Shown here piece by piece: positions 16,008-24,034 of a stretch of 58,929 bases of DNA. The stretch is from Bacillota bacterium (lineage in GTDB: Bacteria > Bacillota > Clostridia > Tissierellales > Peptoniphilaceae). The notes beneath the pieces were generated by a model. It did no database searches. It had not been told where the DNA came from and saw nothing but the letters and a program-made list of their open reading frames with translations. Positions within the stretch are counted from its first letter, which is position 1. Each line of letters begins with the position of its first letter. The position numbers and the translations under genes were made by a program. The stretch is from positions 1 to 58,929 of the forward strand of contig JAEZXH010000015.1 in NCBI GenBank assembly GCA_023442775.1, read 5' to 3'.

Positions 16008-16346
16008 ATGGCACGTGGAGGATTCCCCGGTATGGGGGGCAACATGAACCAGATGATGAAGCAGGTGCAAAAGCTTCAAGAACAGATGGCTCAGATGCAA
16101 GAGGATTTGAAGGCGAAGGAAGTGGAGGCCAGCGTCGGCGGAGGCGTGGTCACCGCCCGCGTCAACGGAGAGAAGGAACTTCTGAAGATTACCATCGACC
16201 CCGATGCGGTGGATCCCGAAGACGTGGAGACCTTGGAGGATCTCATCGTCGCGGCGGTTAACGAAGCCAACCGCAAGGCGGAAGAGACGGCAAAGGGTGA
16301 GATGCAAAAGCTCACGGGTGGTATGAACATCCCAGGCCTCTTTTAA
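16008..16346 (+). CDS. ebfC: YbaB/EbfC-family nucleoid-associated DNA-binding protein
   Basis: 112 residues, typical length. Gly/Met/Gln-rich ends (GGFPGMGGNMNQMMKQVQKLQEQM) with the core motif VTARVNGEKELLKITIDPDAVDPED. Dimeric DNA-binding protein lying between dnaX and recR, where it is nearly always found; linked to recombination repair. AAAGGAGGAGG precedes the ATG. Its stop overlaps the recR start (TAATG). Confidence 0.95.
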   Translation: MARGGFPGMGGNMNQMMKQVQKLQEQMAQMQEDLKAKEVEASVGGGVVTARVNGEKELLKITIDPDAVDPEDVETLEDLIVAAVNEANRKAEETAKGEMQKLTGGMNIPGLF

Positions 16347-16948
16347 TGGAAAAGCGCGGGCCCATTGCCGATTTGATTCACGAGTTCAGTCGGTTGCCCG
16401 GCATTGGAAGAAAGACGGCGCAACGTCTGACCTACCACATTCTTGACGCCAAGGAAGAGGAGGTGCGCGCCCTCGCCAATGCCCTCGTAGAGGCGCGGAC
16501 GAAGACCCACCTCTGCCACGAGTGTTTCAACTATGCCGACGAGGACCCCTGTCCCATCTGCAGCAATCCAAAGAGAGACCATAAAAGCATTCTCGTGGTG
16601 GAACAACCAAGAGACTTAAATGCCATCGAAAAGACGGGGCAATACCACGGACTCTATCACGTCCTTCACGGCGCCATTTCTCCCGCCGAGGGAATTGGAC
16701 CCCAGGATTTGCGAATCGCAGAGCTTCTGAGGCGCCTTCAACGCCTGGAAGTGGACGAGGTGATTCTTGCCATGAACCCGACCCACAACGGGGAGACGAC
16801 CTCCCTCTACTTGGGAAATCTCCTGAAGGCGTCGGGGATTTCCGTGACCCGGATTTCCTACGGCATTCCCTTTGGGGGAGACTTGGAATACTATGACGAA
16901 TTCACCCTGACCTCGGCGTTAAAGAATCGCGTCCGGTTTGGGGAATAA
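16346..16948 (+). CDS. recR: Recombination protein RecR
   Basis: 200 residues, full length. Helix-hairpin-helix RLPGIGRKTAQRL at 16-28, zinc finger C57, C60, C69, C72, then the Toprim domain (ILVVEQPRDLNAIEKTG and later) and the C-terminal Walker-B-like strand. RecR acts with RecO/RecF in loading RecA at gaps. Coupled to ebfC by a one-base overlap and followed by a terminator. Confidence 0.97.
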   Translation: MEKRGPIADLIHEFSRLPGIGRKTAQRLTYHILDAKEEEVRALANALVEARTKTHLCHECFNYADEDPCPICSNPKRDHKSILVVEQPRDLNAIEKTGQYHGLYHVLHGAISPAEGIGPQDLRIAELLRRLQRLEVDEVILAMNPTHNGETTSLYLGNLLKASGISVTRISYGIPFGGDLEYYDEFTLTSALKNRVRFGE

Positions 16949-16978
16949 AAAAGAAGCGGCTCATCCGCTTCTTTTTGT
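16947..16978. terminator. Bidirectional terminator between recR and the GerMN lipoprotein gene
   Basis: A nine-base stem AAGAAGCGG/CCGCTTCTT (16951-16959, 16965-16973) with an A-run before and a T-run after. Confidence 0.88.
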
Positions 16979-17572
16979 TTACAGAGCTTCGGTAAAGGGC
17001 TTTTGAATGTCGAAGTGACCTCCAAGAGTCGGGGATGCTTCGCCATTTAAGAGGATCTTCACCTGATCGATGGTCTCATCTGCGAGCAGAGAGTTGACCA
17101 CACTGCGCAGGAGAACCTCTTGGTCCAAGGTGCCCTCTGGGATTTTGTCCTTCACAAAATCCACCACGGCGACGGAACCCTCTTGGGAGATTTTCGAAAT
17201 CACCCCTTCTAGGGGAGCGGGTTCGGCGCCTTCTGGGGCCTTCTCGCTCTGCAGGGCTTGGACGATGGCTTCGGCATGGGAGAGTTCTCCAGAGCGCAAG
17301 AGCGCCGTGGACTCTACAGATTTTTTCGATTCATCACCGTCGACGATGTAGGCCGTGGCGGGGAAGACGAGGGTGGCCTTAAACTCTTCTTGAGCTGGCG
17401 CGGCCTCGGGGGTTTTTTCTTCCGTGTTCTTCTCGTTGGCTTCACTGGTGATGGGCGCCGCGGGAGTTTCCTTCGTTTGAGGGGCTTCTGCGTTTACCTT
17501 GGGGCTGCAGGCAATGAGAAGACTCAAGAGGGAGACGGTGCTCAGAGTGGTGAGAATGTTTTTCGTACGCAT
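16979..17572 (-). CDS. GerMN-domain lipoprotein
   Basis: 197 residues. The lipoprotein signal ends in the lipobox LIAC with C22. A Pro/Glu/Thr-rich linker (about 25-62) leads to a GerMN-like domain: FPATAYIVDGD, ALLRSGELSHAEAIVQAL, DQEVLLRSVVNSLLAD and the closing TLGGHFDIQKPF. In spore formers GerM supports sporulation and germination, but single GerMN lipoproteins also occur in non-spore-formers as envelope proteins of unknown role. AAAGGAGG precedes the start. Alone in its transcript. Confidence 0.8.
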   Translation of the reverse strand: MRTKNILTTLSTVSLLSLLIACSPKVNAEAPQTKETPAAPITSEANEKNTEEKTPEAAPAQEEFKATLVFPATAYIVDGDESKKSVESTALLRSGELSHAEAIVQALQSEKAPEGAEPAPLEGVISKISQEGSVAVVDFVKDKIPEGTLDQEVLLRSVVNSLLADETIDQVKILLNGEASPTLGGHFDIQKPFTEAL

Positions 17573-17660
17573 GGCGTCCTCCTTTCACACTCGGTTATCC
17601 TCTATGTACCCAAATTTTTAGGGAAAAAAACAGCGCCGTGACAAAGATTCTTCTCCTTTC

Positions 17661-17690
17661 TTGCTTAAAGAGGCGAAGAAGGGGTATGAT
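17661..17690 (+). promoter_or_regulatory. Promoter of ftsH
   Basis: TTGCTT (17661-17666), 18 bases, TATGAT (17685-17690); the ATG lies 43 bases on. Confidence 0.55.
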
Positions 17691-17733
17691 GAAAGATAAG
17701 CTGAACATAGGAAAGGAATGAGTACGTAAGCCC

Positions 17734-19572
17734 ATGAAACAACCTAAAAAACAGAGTCCGTGGCGCAAGCCACCGATGCTTCTCTACTACGTCCTCGGCA
17801 TCACCGCGGTCTTTGTCTTTAATCTCTTTGTCCTGCCCCAGTTGACGAATCATCAAACGGTGGAGACAGTGGACTATGGGACCTTTTTGAAACGCCTTGA
17901 GGCGGGAAAGATCGACACGGTCCACGTCGCCGACCGCTCCGTCATCTTTGAAGAAAAGGACGGCACGACGAAAAAGGTCACAGAAGTCGCCCGTTTCCCC
18001 GACGACAAACTCGTCGACCGCTTGCAAGAGGCAGGGGTCACCTTCGATCGGGTCTTCCCCGTGGAGATGAACCCCCTCGTGTCCAATCTCTTGAGCCTCG
18101 TGGTGAGCGTGGCCCTCTTCTTCGGTCTTGGGTACGTCTTTATGCAGATGATGTCCAAGCGCATGGGAGATGGGGTGGGCCCCCTGTCCTTTGGGAAGAG
18201 TAACGCCAAGATCTACGACCAGTCCGTCGAAGGGGTGACCTTTGAGAAAGTGGCGGGGCAAGACGAGGCCAAGGAGGCCTTGACGGAGATTGTGGATTTT
18301 CTTCACAACCCGAAGAAGTACGCCGCCATTGGGGCGCGGATGCCGAAGGGTGCCCTTCTCGTCGGCCCTCCAGGGACTGGGAAAACCCTCCTCGCCCAAG
18401 CGGTGGCCGGGGAGGCGAAGGTCCCCTTCTTCTCCATCTCCGGTTCTGAGTTCGTCGAGATGTTTGTCGGCGTCGGCGCGTCGAAGGTTCGCGACCTCTT
18501 TAAGCAAGCCAATGAAAAGGCGCCTTGTATCGTCTTTATCGACGAAATCGACACCATTGGGAAAAAGCGGGACGGTTCTGGGTTCTCGGGAAATGACGAG
18601 AGAGAGCAGACTTTGAACCAGCTCTTGGCGGAGATGGACGGCTTCGAGGGAAAGAGCGGCGTCGTCATCTTGGCGGCGACAAACCGCCCCGATTCCCTCG
18701 ACCCCGCCCTCTTGCGCCCCGGCCGTTTCGACCGGCGCATCCCCGTGGAGCTGCCCGACCTCCAAGGGCGGGTTGCCATCTTGAAGGTCCACGCCAAGAA
18801 CATCCAGAAGGAAGAGGACATCGACTACCAAGCGGTGGGACGCGCCACCGCAGGGGCCAGCGGCGCCCAGCTGGCGAACATGGTCAACGAAGCAGCTCTT
18901 CGCGCCGTGCGCCATGGCAGGACGCGAATGAGTCAAGAGGATTTGGAAGAGAGCGTGGAAGTGGTCATCGCAGGCTACGAACGGAAAAATGCGGTGATTA
19001 GTCCTCGCGAGAAGGAACTCATCGCCTACCACGAAGTGGGTCACGCCCTCGTCGCCGCCCGTCAAAACGACTCGGCTCCCGTCCACAAGATTACCATCAT
19101 CCCCCGGACCTCTGGTGCCTTGGGATACACCCTTCAAGTGGATGAGGAAGAGAAATTCCTCATGAACAAGGAAGAGGCCTTCAACAAGATCGTCACCTAC
19201 ACCGGAGGACGCAGTGCAGAGGAACTCGTCTTTAACACGAGAACCTCTGGGGCCTCTAACGACATCGAGATGGCGACGAAGATCGCCCGCGCCATGATTA
19301 CCCGCTACGGCATGAGCGATCGCTTTGGGATGGTGGCCATGGAACACGTGACGAACCAATACCTCGGGGGAGACACGACCTTGGCAGTGAGCCCTGAGAC
19401 GGCGCGCTACATCGATGAGGAAGTCCAAAAGACTGTGGAGCGGGCCCATGAAAAGGCGATTTCCATCCTGCGGGAGAACATGGAAGCCCTCCACGCCATC
19501 TCCCGTCATCTCCTGCGTCAGGAGACGATTACCGGGGAAGAGTTTATGGAAATCCTGCGCTCCTACGATTAA
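17734..19572 (+). CDS. ftsH: ATP-dependent membrane zinc protease FtsH
   Basis: 612 residues. Two membrane segments (about 15-35 and 113-133) flank a small extracytoplasmic domain, followed by the AAA module with Walker A GPPGTGKT (211-218), IDEIDTIGKKR, and the second region of homology RPDSLDPALLRPGRFDRR. The M41 protease site HEVGH is at 433-437, with the third zinc ligand further on. It degrades misassembled membrane proteins and short-lived regulators. Here it is a single gene; tilS and hpt, common neighbours in Firmicutes, are missing. Confidence 0.97.
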   Translation: MKQPKKQSPWRKPPMLLYYVLGITAVFVFNLFVLPQLTNHQTVETVDYGTFLKRLEAGKIDTVHVADRSVIFEEKDGTTKKVTEVARFPDDKLVDRLQEAGVTFDRVFPVEMNPLVSNLLSLVVSVALFFGLGYVFMQMMSKRMGDGVGPLSFGKSNAKIYDQSVEGVTFEKVAGQDEAKEALTEIVDFLHNPKKYAAIGARMPKGALLVGPPGTGKTLLAQAVAGEAKVPFFSISGSEFVEMFVGVGASKVRDLFKQANEKAPCIVFIDEIDTIGKKRDGSGFSGNDEREQTLNQLLAEMDGFEGKSGVVILAATNRPDSLDPALLRPGRFDRRIPVELPDLQGRVAILKVHAKNIQKEEDIDYQAVGRATAGASGAQLANMVNEAALRAVRHGRTRMSQEDLEESVEVVIAGYERKNAVISPREKELIAYHEVGHALVAARQNDSAPVHKITIIPRTSGALGYTLQVDEEEKFLMNKEEAFNKIVTYTGGRSAEELVFNTRTSGASNDIEMATKIARAMITRYGMSDRFGMVAMEHVTNQYLGGDTTLAVSPETARYIDEEVQKTVERAHEKAISILRENMEALHAISRHLLRQETITGEEFMEILRSYD

Positions 19573-19602
19573 AAAAAGAGCCCGCTGTGGGCTCCTTTTT
19601 TA
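19571..19602. terminator. Bidirectional terminator between ftsH and the thioredoxin-like gene
   Basis: GAGCCC/GGGCTC (19578-19583, 19589-19594) with loop GCTGT, A7 before and T6 after. Confidence 0.85.
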
Positions 19603-20163
19603 TTGCTGTTTTGCGAGGATGTCGTCAAAGTAGACCTTCCACTGCTCATAGCTGTGCATCCCGAGGATGGGTTCGGAGAGAATCTTCCCCTCTTTATTGA
19701 CGAAGTAGGAGGTGGGCAGGATCGTCGTCGACGCCAAGGGCTCTTGGTAGAGGCTATCCATGGAGGGATAGACGATGGGGTAGGTGATGCCCATCTGTTG
19801 AAGAAGATCTTCTGCATGGGACGGGTCTTCTTCCGCAGGGACGTCGGTGGTAATGCCGAGGACTTGAATGCGACCTTCGTATTCCTTGGCAAGGCGCTCA
19901 AGTTCTGGCATCTCGTGAAGACAGGGACGGCAAAAGGTTCCCCAGAGATTGACGAAGGTTACGGGAGAGGCTTCGAGAATCGAGGAATCCACCGCCTCTC
20001 CCTTACGGTTCTTGCCGTGAAAGGAGAAGGCCGTCGGCGCCTGTGCAGCCTTCTCGGTGGTGGAGATGGGAGGCGTCGAGGGCTCGGGCGTTTGTTCTTT
20101 CGGCGTGCCTTGACAACCGACGAGGCAGAGGGCAAGTCCTGCGGTGAGAAAGAGCTTCTTCAT
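19600..20163 (-). CDS. TlpA/ResA-like thioredoxin-fold lipoprotein
   Basis: 187 residues. The signal peptide ends in the lipobox LVGC (C17), then a Pro/Thr-rich linker to about 45 and a thioredoxin domain with WGTFCRPC (redox cysteines C78 and C81) and the cis-proline segment ILPTSYFVN. Probably an extracytoplasmic disulfide reductase or peroxide-related thiol protein. It overlaps the tyrS end by four bases and so is made from the tyrS transcript, an unusual pairing. Partner proteins such as CcdA are not in the window. Confidence 0.88.
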   Translation of the reverse strand: MKKLFLTAGLALCLVGCQGTPKEQTPEPSTPPISTTEKAAQAPTAFSFHGKNRKGEAVDSSILEASPVTFVNLWGTFCRPCLHEMPELERLAKEYEGRIQVLGITTDVPAEEDPSHAEDLLQQMGITYPIVYPSMDSLYQEPLASTTILPTSYFVNKEGKILSEPILGMHSYEQWKVYFDDILAKQQ

Positions 20164-21386
20164 TGGTCGAGGAGGACGCGATGATAGACCTTCTTCCCCT
20201 TGCGAAGGAGAAGGGCGCCATCGGTAAAGTCTGAGGTGCGGACCGGGGCGTCGAAGGCCGTCGCTTTCTCTTCCCCAATGGTGATGCCGCCTTGGGCGAT
20301 GAGCCGGCGTCCCTCTCCGTTGGAGGAGACAAAGCCCACTTCCCGGATGAGATCGAGGACCGTCGCTTCCTCAAAGAAGGAGGCGGGGAGGGTGGTCGTC
20401 GGCATGTCTTCTGCGTTCTTGTTCCCACCAAAGAGTGCTCTCGCTGCATCGAGGGCCTTCTTCGCTTCCTCTTCGCCGTGGATGTCCTTGGTGACTTCGT
20501 AGGCGAGGCGCTCCTTGACGTCGTTTAAGGCAGCGCCTTCCAAGCGGTCGTACTCTTCGATTTCCTCGAGGGGAATGAAGGTGAGGTAGCGCATAAACTT
20601 TGTGACGTCGCGGTCGTCGCAGTTGCGCAGGTATTGGAAGAGCTCGTAGGGAGGAGTCTTTTCCGGATCGAGCCAAATCGTTCCCGCTTCCGTCTTACCC
20701 ATCTTCGTTCCAGCGGCGGTGGTGAGGAGCTTAAAGGTCATGGAGTAGACCTTGTCGCCTTCGAGTTTACGCACGAGCTCGTAGCCGCCGAGCATGTTGG
20801 ACCACTGGTCCGAACCGCCGAGTTGGAGGCGACAGTCGTAGCGGCGATAGAGTTCTAAGAAGTCGTAGGACTGCATGAGCATGTAGCCGAACTCGAAGAA
20901 GGTGAGGCCGCGCTCCATCCGGTTCTTGTAGCAGTCGAACTGAAGCATGCGATTGACGGAGAAGTGGACCCCAATCTCCCGCATGAAGTTTAAGAAATTC
21001 AGGTCCAAGAGCCAGTTGGCATTGTTGTCAAAAATGGCCTTCCCCTCGGAGAAGTCGAGGAAGTGAGAGAGCTGTTTCTTAAAGCACTCGGCGTTGTGGT
21101 CGATAAACTCACGGGTCATGAGCTTACGCATGTCGTTTTTCCCGCTCGGGTCTCCAATCATCGTCGTTCCGCCACCGATGAGGGCAATGGGACGGTGTCC
21201 GGCGCGCTGCATGTGACGCATGACCATGATCTGGAGATAGTGTCCAAGGGTCAGGGAATCGGCGGTGCAGTCAAAGCCAATGTAAAAGGCGATGGATTCC
21301 TTTCCGAGGAGTTCGCGGAGTTCTTCGGGGTGCGTGGACTGGTCGATGAGTCCCCGCTCTTCAAGAATGTCGTAGACGTTTTGCAA
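20160..21386 (-). CDS. tyrS: Tyrosyl-tRNA synthetase
   Basis: 408 residues from the TTG at 21386, which stands 5 bases after AAAGGAGG; the TTG at 21407 used in the longest frame lies before this site and inside the leader. Class I synthetase with HIGH-type SLTLGHYLQ near 45-53, the tyrosine-pocket motif QLGGSDQWSN, and KMGKT replacing KMSKS. A C-terminal S4 RNA-binding domain is visible (GRRLIAQGGITIGEEKA). It charges tRNA-Tyr with tyrosine. Followed without a gap by the thioredoxin lipoprotein gene. Confidence 0.95.
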   Translation of the reverse strand: MQNVYDILEERGLIDQSTHPEELRELLGKESIAFYIGFDCTADSLTLGHYLQIMVMRHMQRAGHRPIALIGGGTTMIGDPSGKNDMRKLMTREFIDHNAECFKKQLSHFLDFSEGKAIFDNNANWLLDLNFLNFMREIGVHFSVNRMLQFDCYKNRMERGLTFFEFGYMLMQSYDFLELYRRYDCRLQLGGSDQWSNMLGGYELVRKLEGDKVYSMTFKLLTTAAGTKMGKTEAGTIWLDPEKTPPYELFQYLRNCDDRDVTKFMRYLTFIPLEEIEEYDRLEGAALNDVKERLAYEVTKDIHGEEEAKKALDAARALFGGNKNAEDMPTTTLPASFFEEATVLDLIREVGFVSSNGEGRRLIAQGGITIGEEKATAFDAPVRTSDFTDGALLLRKGKKVYHRVLLDQ

Positions 21387-21404
21387 GAGAGCCTCCTTTG
21401 GTGG

Positions 21405-21446
21405 CAAAAAAATCCCGAGGGCGGGTCAGCCCCTTCCCCTCGGGAT
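21405..21446 (-). terminator. Terminator inside the tyrS leader (possible attenuator)
   Basis: A ten-base stem ATCCCGAGGG/CCCTCGGGAT (21412-21421, 21437-21446), with an inner GGG/CCC pairing, is followed on the minus strand by eight U. It lies between the predicted transcript start (about 21471) and the tyrS start codon. No T-box AGGGTGGNACCGCG sequence is present. It may also end the upstream PPC/DUF296 transcript. Confidence 0.75.
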
Positions 21447-21477
21447 AATTGGTGATTACCGTTCTCCAAGTGGTTTC

Positions 21478-21506
21478 AGAATAGCAAAAACTAAGGTTTC
21501 TGTCAA
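21478..21506 (-). promoter_or_regulatory. Promoter of tyrS
   Basis: On the minus strand TTGACA (21506-21501), 17 bases, TATTCT (21483-21478). It overlaps the last codons of the PPC/DUF296 gene. Confidence 0.7.
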
Positions 21507-21931
21507 TCTTTCAAGAAGTCGAAGATGTTGATTCCCGTCTTCTCACAGACCTTGCGCTCCACGGATCCTTCTAGGACGTGAATGAGAATTTCCGCCGTCC
21601 CACCGACGACGCCCTTCTTCAAGTGGCCTGCAAATCCCTGGCCCTGACGATTGCCCAGGGTGACGTGAAGATGGAGGTAGGGAGTGCCTTCTTTTGTGGT
21701 GATATTTCCGAGAAGGGCACTCATCTCCATGAATTCGTCGAGGTGTACTTCGTCATAGGTGCGCTCCTTGACATCGTAGATGCCGAGAACCGTACTCTTT
21801 AAAGCACCAATGCCGCTGACGGTAGCGAGGGCGATGGATTCCTCCTTCACCACCTTCTCCACCGACTCCATGAGCTCCTCTCCCACGTCGACGCGCAGGA
21901 GAATGTCTTGATTAAAACGTTGATAGTCCAT
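21503..21931 (-). CDS. PPC/DUF296-domain protein
   Basis: 142 residues making one PPC (plants and prokaryotes conserved) domain. Typical pieces are SGIGALKSTVLGIYD, the central GNITTKEGTPYLHLHVTLG with its paired histidines, and a Gly-rich region before a short FDFLKD tail. Bacterial members form trimers and are annotated as DNA-binding or regulatory; the role here is unknown. AAAGGAGG precedes the ATG. It is divergent from acpS-nnrD, and the two promoter regions share about 100 bases. Confidence 0.88.
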   Translation of the reverse strand: MDYQRFNQDILLRVDVGEELMESVEKVVKEESIALATVSGIGALKSTVLGIYDVKERTYDEVHLDEFMEMSALLGNITTKEGTPYLHLHVTLGNRQGQGFAGHLKKGVVGGTAEILIHVLEGSVERKVCEKTGINIFDFLKD

Positions 21932-21981
21932 CTATACCTCCTTTTCTACTATCATACCTGAAGTTTTTGAAAGTGAAAAGG

Positions 21982-22010
21982 TTGCGAGAGGCGTCTTTTT
22001 CCGCTAGGAT
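21982..22010 (+). promoter_or_regulatory. Promoter of the AcpS-NnrD fusion gene
   Basis: TTGCGA (21982-21987), 17 bases, TAGGAT (22005-22010), then AGAGGAGGA before the ATG at 22032. Confidence 0.55.
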
Positions 22011-22031
22011 GGGACAAAAGAGGAGGAACTA

Positions 22032-23147
22032 ATGATTGGCATCGATATTGTCGACGTAGGACGCGTCGAAGAGATCTTAACACGACACAAAGAGCGATTC
22101 CTTCGGCGCATCGCCACGGAGGAGGAGAGGGTGTATCTCAAAGAACATTCTCACCCGCGCCACGTCGCCGGACTCTATGCGGCGAAGGAGGCGATGGCAA
22201 AGGCCGAAGGATCGGGGATTGGGGTCTTGAGTTTTCAAGACATTCACCTCCTGCGCCACGAAAGCGGTGCCCTTGAAGGATGGGTCAAGGGAGAGTTCTA
22301 CGAGGTCAGCCTCTCCCACGAAGGGGGAGTTGCCGTCGCCGTGGCGAGAAGGCGCGACGAGAGGCTCCTTCACCATCCCTATCGCCAGGAACTCCTACAC
22401 CGTCCTCGCAATCTCCATAAGTACTCCGCAGGGGCGGTCATGATTCGCGCTGGCAGACGGCACATGCTCGGGGCGGCGCGCTATGCCACCCTCGCCGCGT
22501 TAAAATCCGGGGCGGGAATCGTCTTTCTCGTCGTCTCCGAGGAGGCGATGGACGCAGCAAGCATCCTCATCCCCGAAGCCGTCCTCCTCACCCACGAGGA
22601 GGCGAAGAAAAGTCTTTCCAAGTGTAGCGCCTTTGGATTCGGCCCGGGGATGGGACGGGAGGAGAAGGACGAGGAACTTCTAAGAGAGGCGCTCCTCACA
22701 AAGAAACCTCTCCTTCTCGATGCCGACGCCCTCTCTCTGGCAAAGGGAATGGATCATCTTATCCACGAAAAGGTGGGGCTCACGCCGCACCTTGGGGAGG
22801 CGCGAAAGTTTCTCGTGGAGGAGGGGGAAGAGAGGCTTTCCGAAAAGGCGAAGGAGTGGACGAAGAAGACCTGCGGACACCTGCTTCTCAAAGGGGAAGA
22901 GAATCACCTCTTTTCCCAAGGAGAGGACCTCGTGTTTTCTCCAGGAAGTCCCGCTCTTGCGACGGCGGGCTCTGGAGATGTCCTCTTTGGCATGGTCCTT
23001 GGTCTCTTGGATGTCTATCCCATGGAAAAGGCCCTCGAGGTGGCGGCGAGGCTTCATGGACTACTTGGCAAAACCTTCGAGAGAGAGGGGCATTTGCGTT
23101 CCTCTACGGCGGAGGATCTTCTCCAGGGGATTTCTCGACTCTTTTAA
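22032..23147 (+). CDS. Fusion of holo-ACP synthase (AcpS) with ADP-dependent NAD(P)H-hydrate dehydratase (NnrD)
   Basis: 371 residues in one uninterrupted frame. Residues 1-115 are AcpS: MIGIDIVDVGRVEEIL with the metal Asp, AGLYAAKEAMAKAEG with the second acidic ligand, and EVSLSHEGGVAVAVA; it transfers phosphopantetheine to acyl carrier protein. Residues about 125-371 are the ribokinase-like NnrD: HKYSAGAVMIRAG, FGFGPGMG, LLDADALSLAKG, TPHLGEARKF and the ATAGSGDVLFGMV ADP site; it repairs NAD(P)H hydrates. The epimerase NnrE, usually joined to NnrD, is missing. In many Firmicutes acpS and nnr are neighbours, so this is a plausible fusion rather than an error. Confidence 0.88.
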   Translation: MIGIDIVDVGRVEEILTRHKERFLRRIATEEERVYLKEHSHPRHVAGLYAAKEAMAKAEGSGIGVLSFQDIHLLRHESGALEGWVKGEFYEVSLSHEGGVAVAVARRRDERLLHHPYRQELLHRPRNLHKYSAGAVMIRAGRRHMLGAARYATLAALKSGAGIVFLVVSEEAMDAASILIPEAVLLTHEEAKKSLSKCSAFGFGPGMGREEKDEELLREALLTKKPLLLDADALSLAKGMDHLIHEKVGLTPHLGEARKFLVEEGEERLSEKAKEWTKKTCGHLLLKGEENHLFSQGEDLVFSPGSPALATAGSGDVLFGMVLGLLDVYPMEKALEVAARLHGLLGKTFEREGHLRSSTAEDLLQGISRLF

Positions 23148-23174
23148 CCCGTCGTTCCCATCCTGGGAAGGCGG

Positions 23175-23183
23175 TGGTATAAT
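23175..23183 (+). promoter_or_regulatory. Extended -10 promoter of mazF
   Basis: TGG-TATAAT (TATAAT 23178-23183), with TTCCCA 17 bases upstream as a weak -35. It gives mazF its own transcript 30 bases before the start codon. Confidence 0.6.
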
Positions 23184-23213
23184 AGGGGTGGAGTCTAGGA
23201 ACAAGGTGAAACT

Positions 23214-23555
23214 ATGATCGTAAAACGAGGGGATATATTCTACGCAGATTTGAGTCCCGTAGTGGGGTCCGAACAAGGGGGAATTCGCCCCGTCGTCATC
23301 ATTCAAAACGATGTGGGCAACAAGTATTCTCCGACGACCATTGTCGCTGCCATCACCTCGCAGTTGAACAAGACAAAACTCCCTACCCACGTGCGCGTCG
23401 ATGCAGACCTCAGCGAGCTGCCCAAGCACTCTGTCGTTCTCTTGGAACAGATACGCACCATTGATAAACAACGACTCCGGGAGAAGATTGGGCGTTTTGA
23501 CGACCGCATCATGCAAGACATTGAGCAGGCGGCAAAGATTAGTGTTGGACTCTAG
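23214..23555 (+). CDS. mazF: MazF/NdoA-type endoribonuclease without a visible antitoxin gene
   Basis: 113 residues, the usual length. Opens with VKRGDIFYADLSPVVGSEQGGIRP and continues with VVIIQNDVGNKYSPT and IVAAITS, then ends in VLLEQIRTIDKQRL and ISVGL, very close to the Gram-positive EndoA family that cuts mRNA at short sequences (UACAU in Bacillus). In Bacillus the order is acpS-ydcC-alr-ndoAI-ndoA. Here only 66 bases separate it from the AcpS-NnrD gene, too few for the roughly 90-residue antitoxin NdoAI. It is intact and followed by a terminator. Confidence 0.94.
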   Translation: MIVKRGDIFYADLSPVVGSEQGGIRPVVIIQNDVGNKYSPTTIVAAITSQLNKTKLPTHVRVDADLSELPKHSVVLLEQIRTIDKQRLREKIGRFDDRIMQDIEQAAKISVGL

Positions 23556-23570
23556 CGTTACATAAGACGA

Positions 23571-23597
23571 AGGGGCGCTTTTTGGCGCTCCTTTTTT
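23571..23597 (+). terminator. Intrinsic terminator of mazF
   Basis: An eight-pair stem AGGGGCGC/GCGCTCCT (one G-U) with a T-rich loop, then TTTTTT. Confidence 0.8.
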
Positions 23598-23613
23598 CAA
23601 GAGGGGGGATAGA

Positions 23614-24033
23614 ATGAAGACGTATCACATCTTAGCCAGCGTACTCGGCCTCGGACTCGTCCTCACCACGGCACACTACGCCTTGGCGGAAGAGGAAGAT
23701 CCCTTGGTAAGTGTGAGTTATCTCAACAAGCGACTTGAAGAGGTGCGGCCCATTGGCACTGCATCCCAAGGACTCGAGGTGGTGGAAATGGAAAAGGGCG
23801 ACCGCCTCAGTGCCGCCCAGGGGACCCAAATCATCTTGCGCAGCGGTAAGGGGCGCATCGTCGCCTCAAAGCGGGGAGGCGTCGCCGACCTCACCAGCGG
23901 ACAGGACCTCGGGCAAGGGGCGAAAGCTCCCGCGAATCATCTTCTCCTCGTGCCGCGAAGTGACGGACGTGGACTCGTCGCCGAGAGCCATGTGGTCCTC
24001 TTGGTGACCGGTTCCTATGACATGGGACAGTGA
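23614..24033 (+). CDS. Secreted protein of unknown function at the head of the wall-polymer cluster
   Basis: 139 residues. A signal peptide (MKTYHILASVLGLGLVLTTA) is probably cleaved after HYALA near residue 25. The mature part has VEMEKGDRLSAAQGTQIILRSGKG, ADLTSGQDLG and the end motif NHLLLVPRSDGRGLVAESHVVLLVTG. I recall similar short exported proteins in anaerobic Firmicutes, but no function. AGAGGGGGGATAG precedes the ATG. The stop is one base from the glycosyltransferase start, which places it in the cell-wall operon. Confidence 0.78.
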   Translation: MKTYHILASVLGLGLVLTTAHYALAEEEDPLVSVSYLNKRLEEVRPIGTASQGLEVVEMEKGDRLSAAQGTQIILRSGKGRIVASKRGGVADLTSGQDLGQGAKAPANHLLLVPRSDGRGLVAESHVVLLVTGSYDMGQ

Positions 24034-24034
24034 C

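Noticed and set aside
17665..19509. 614-codon minus-strand ORF across ftsH
   Set aside because: Exact antisense of a clear ftsH; sequence is low-complexity His/Asp/Gly-rich, a result of codon bias, with no ribosome site.
21386..21478. T-box riboswitch upstream of tyrS
   Set aside because: Leader too short and the AGGGTGGNACCGCG core is absent.
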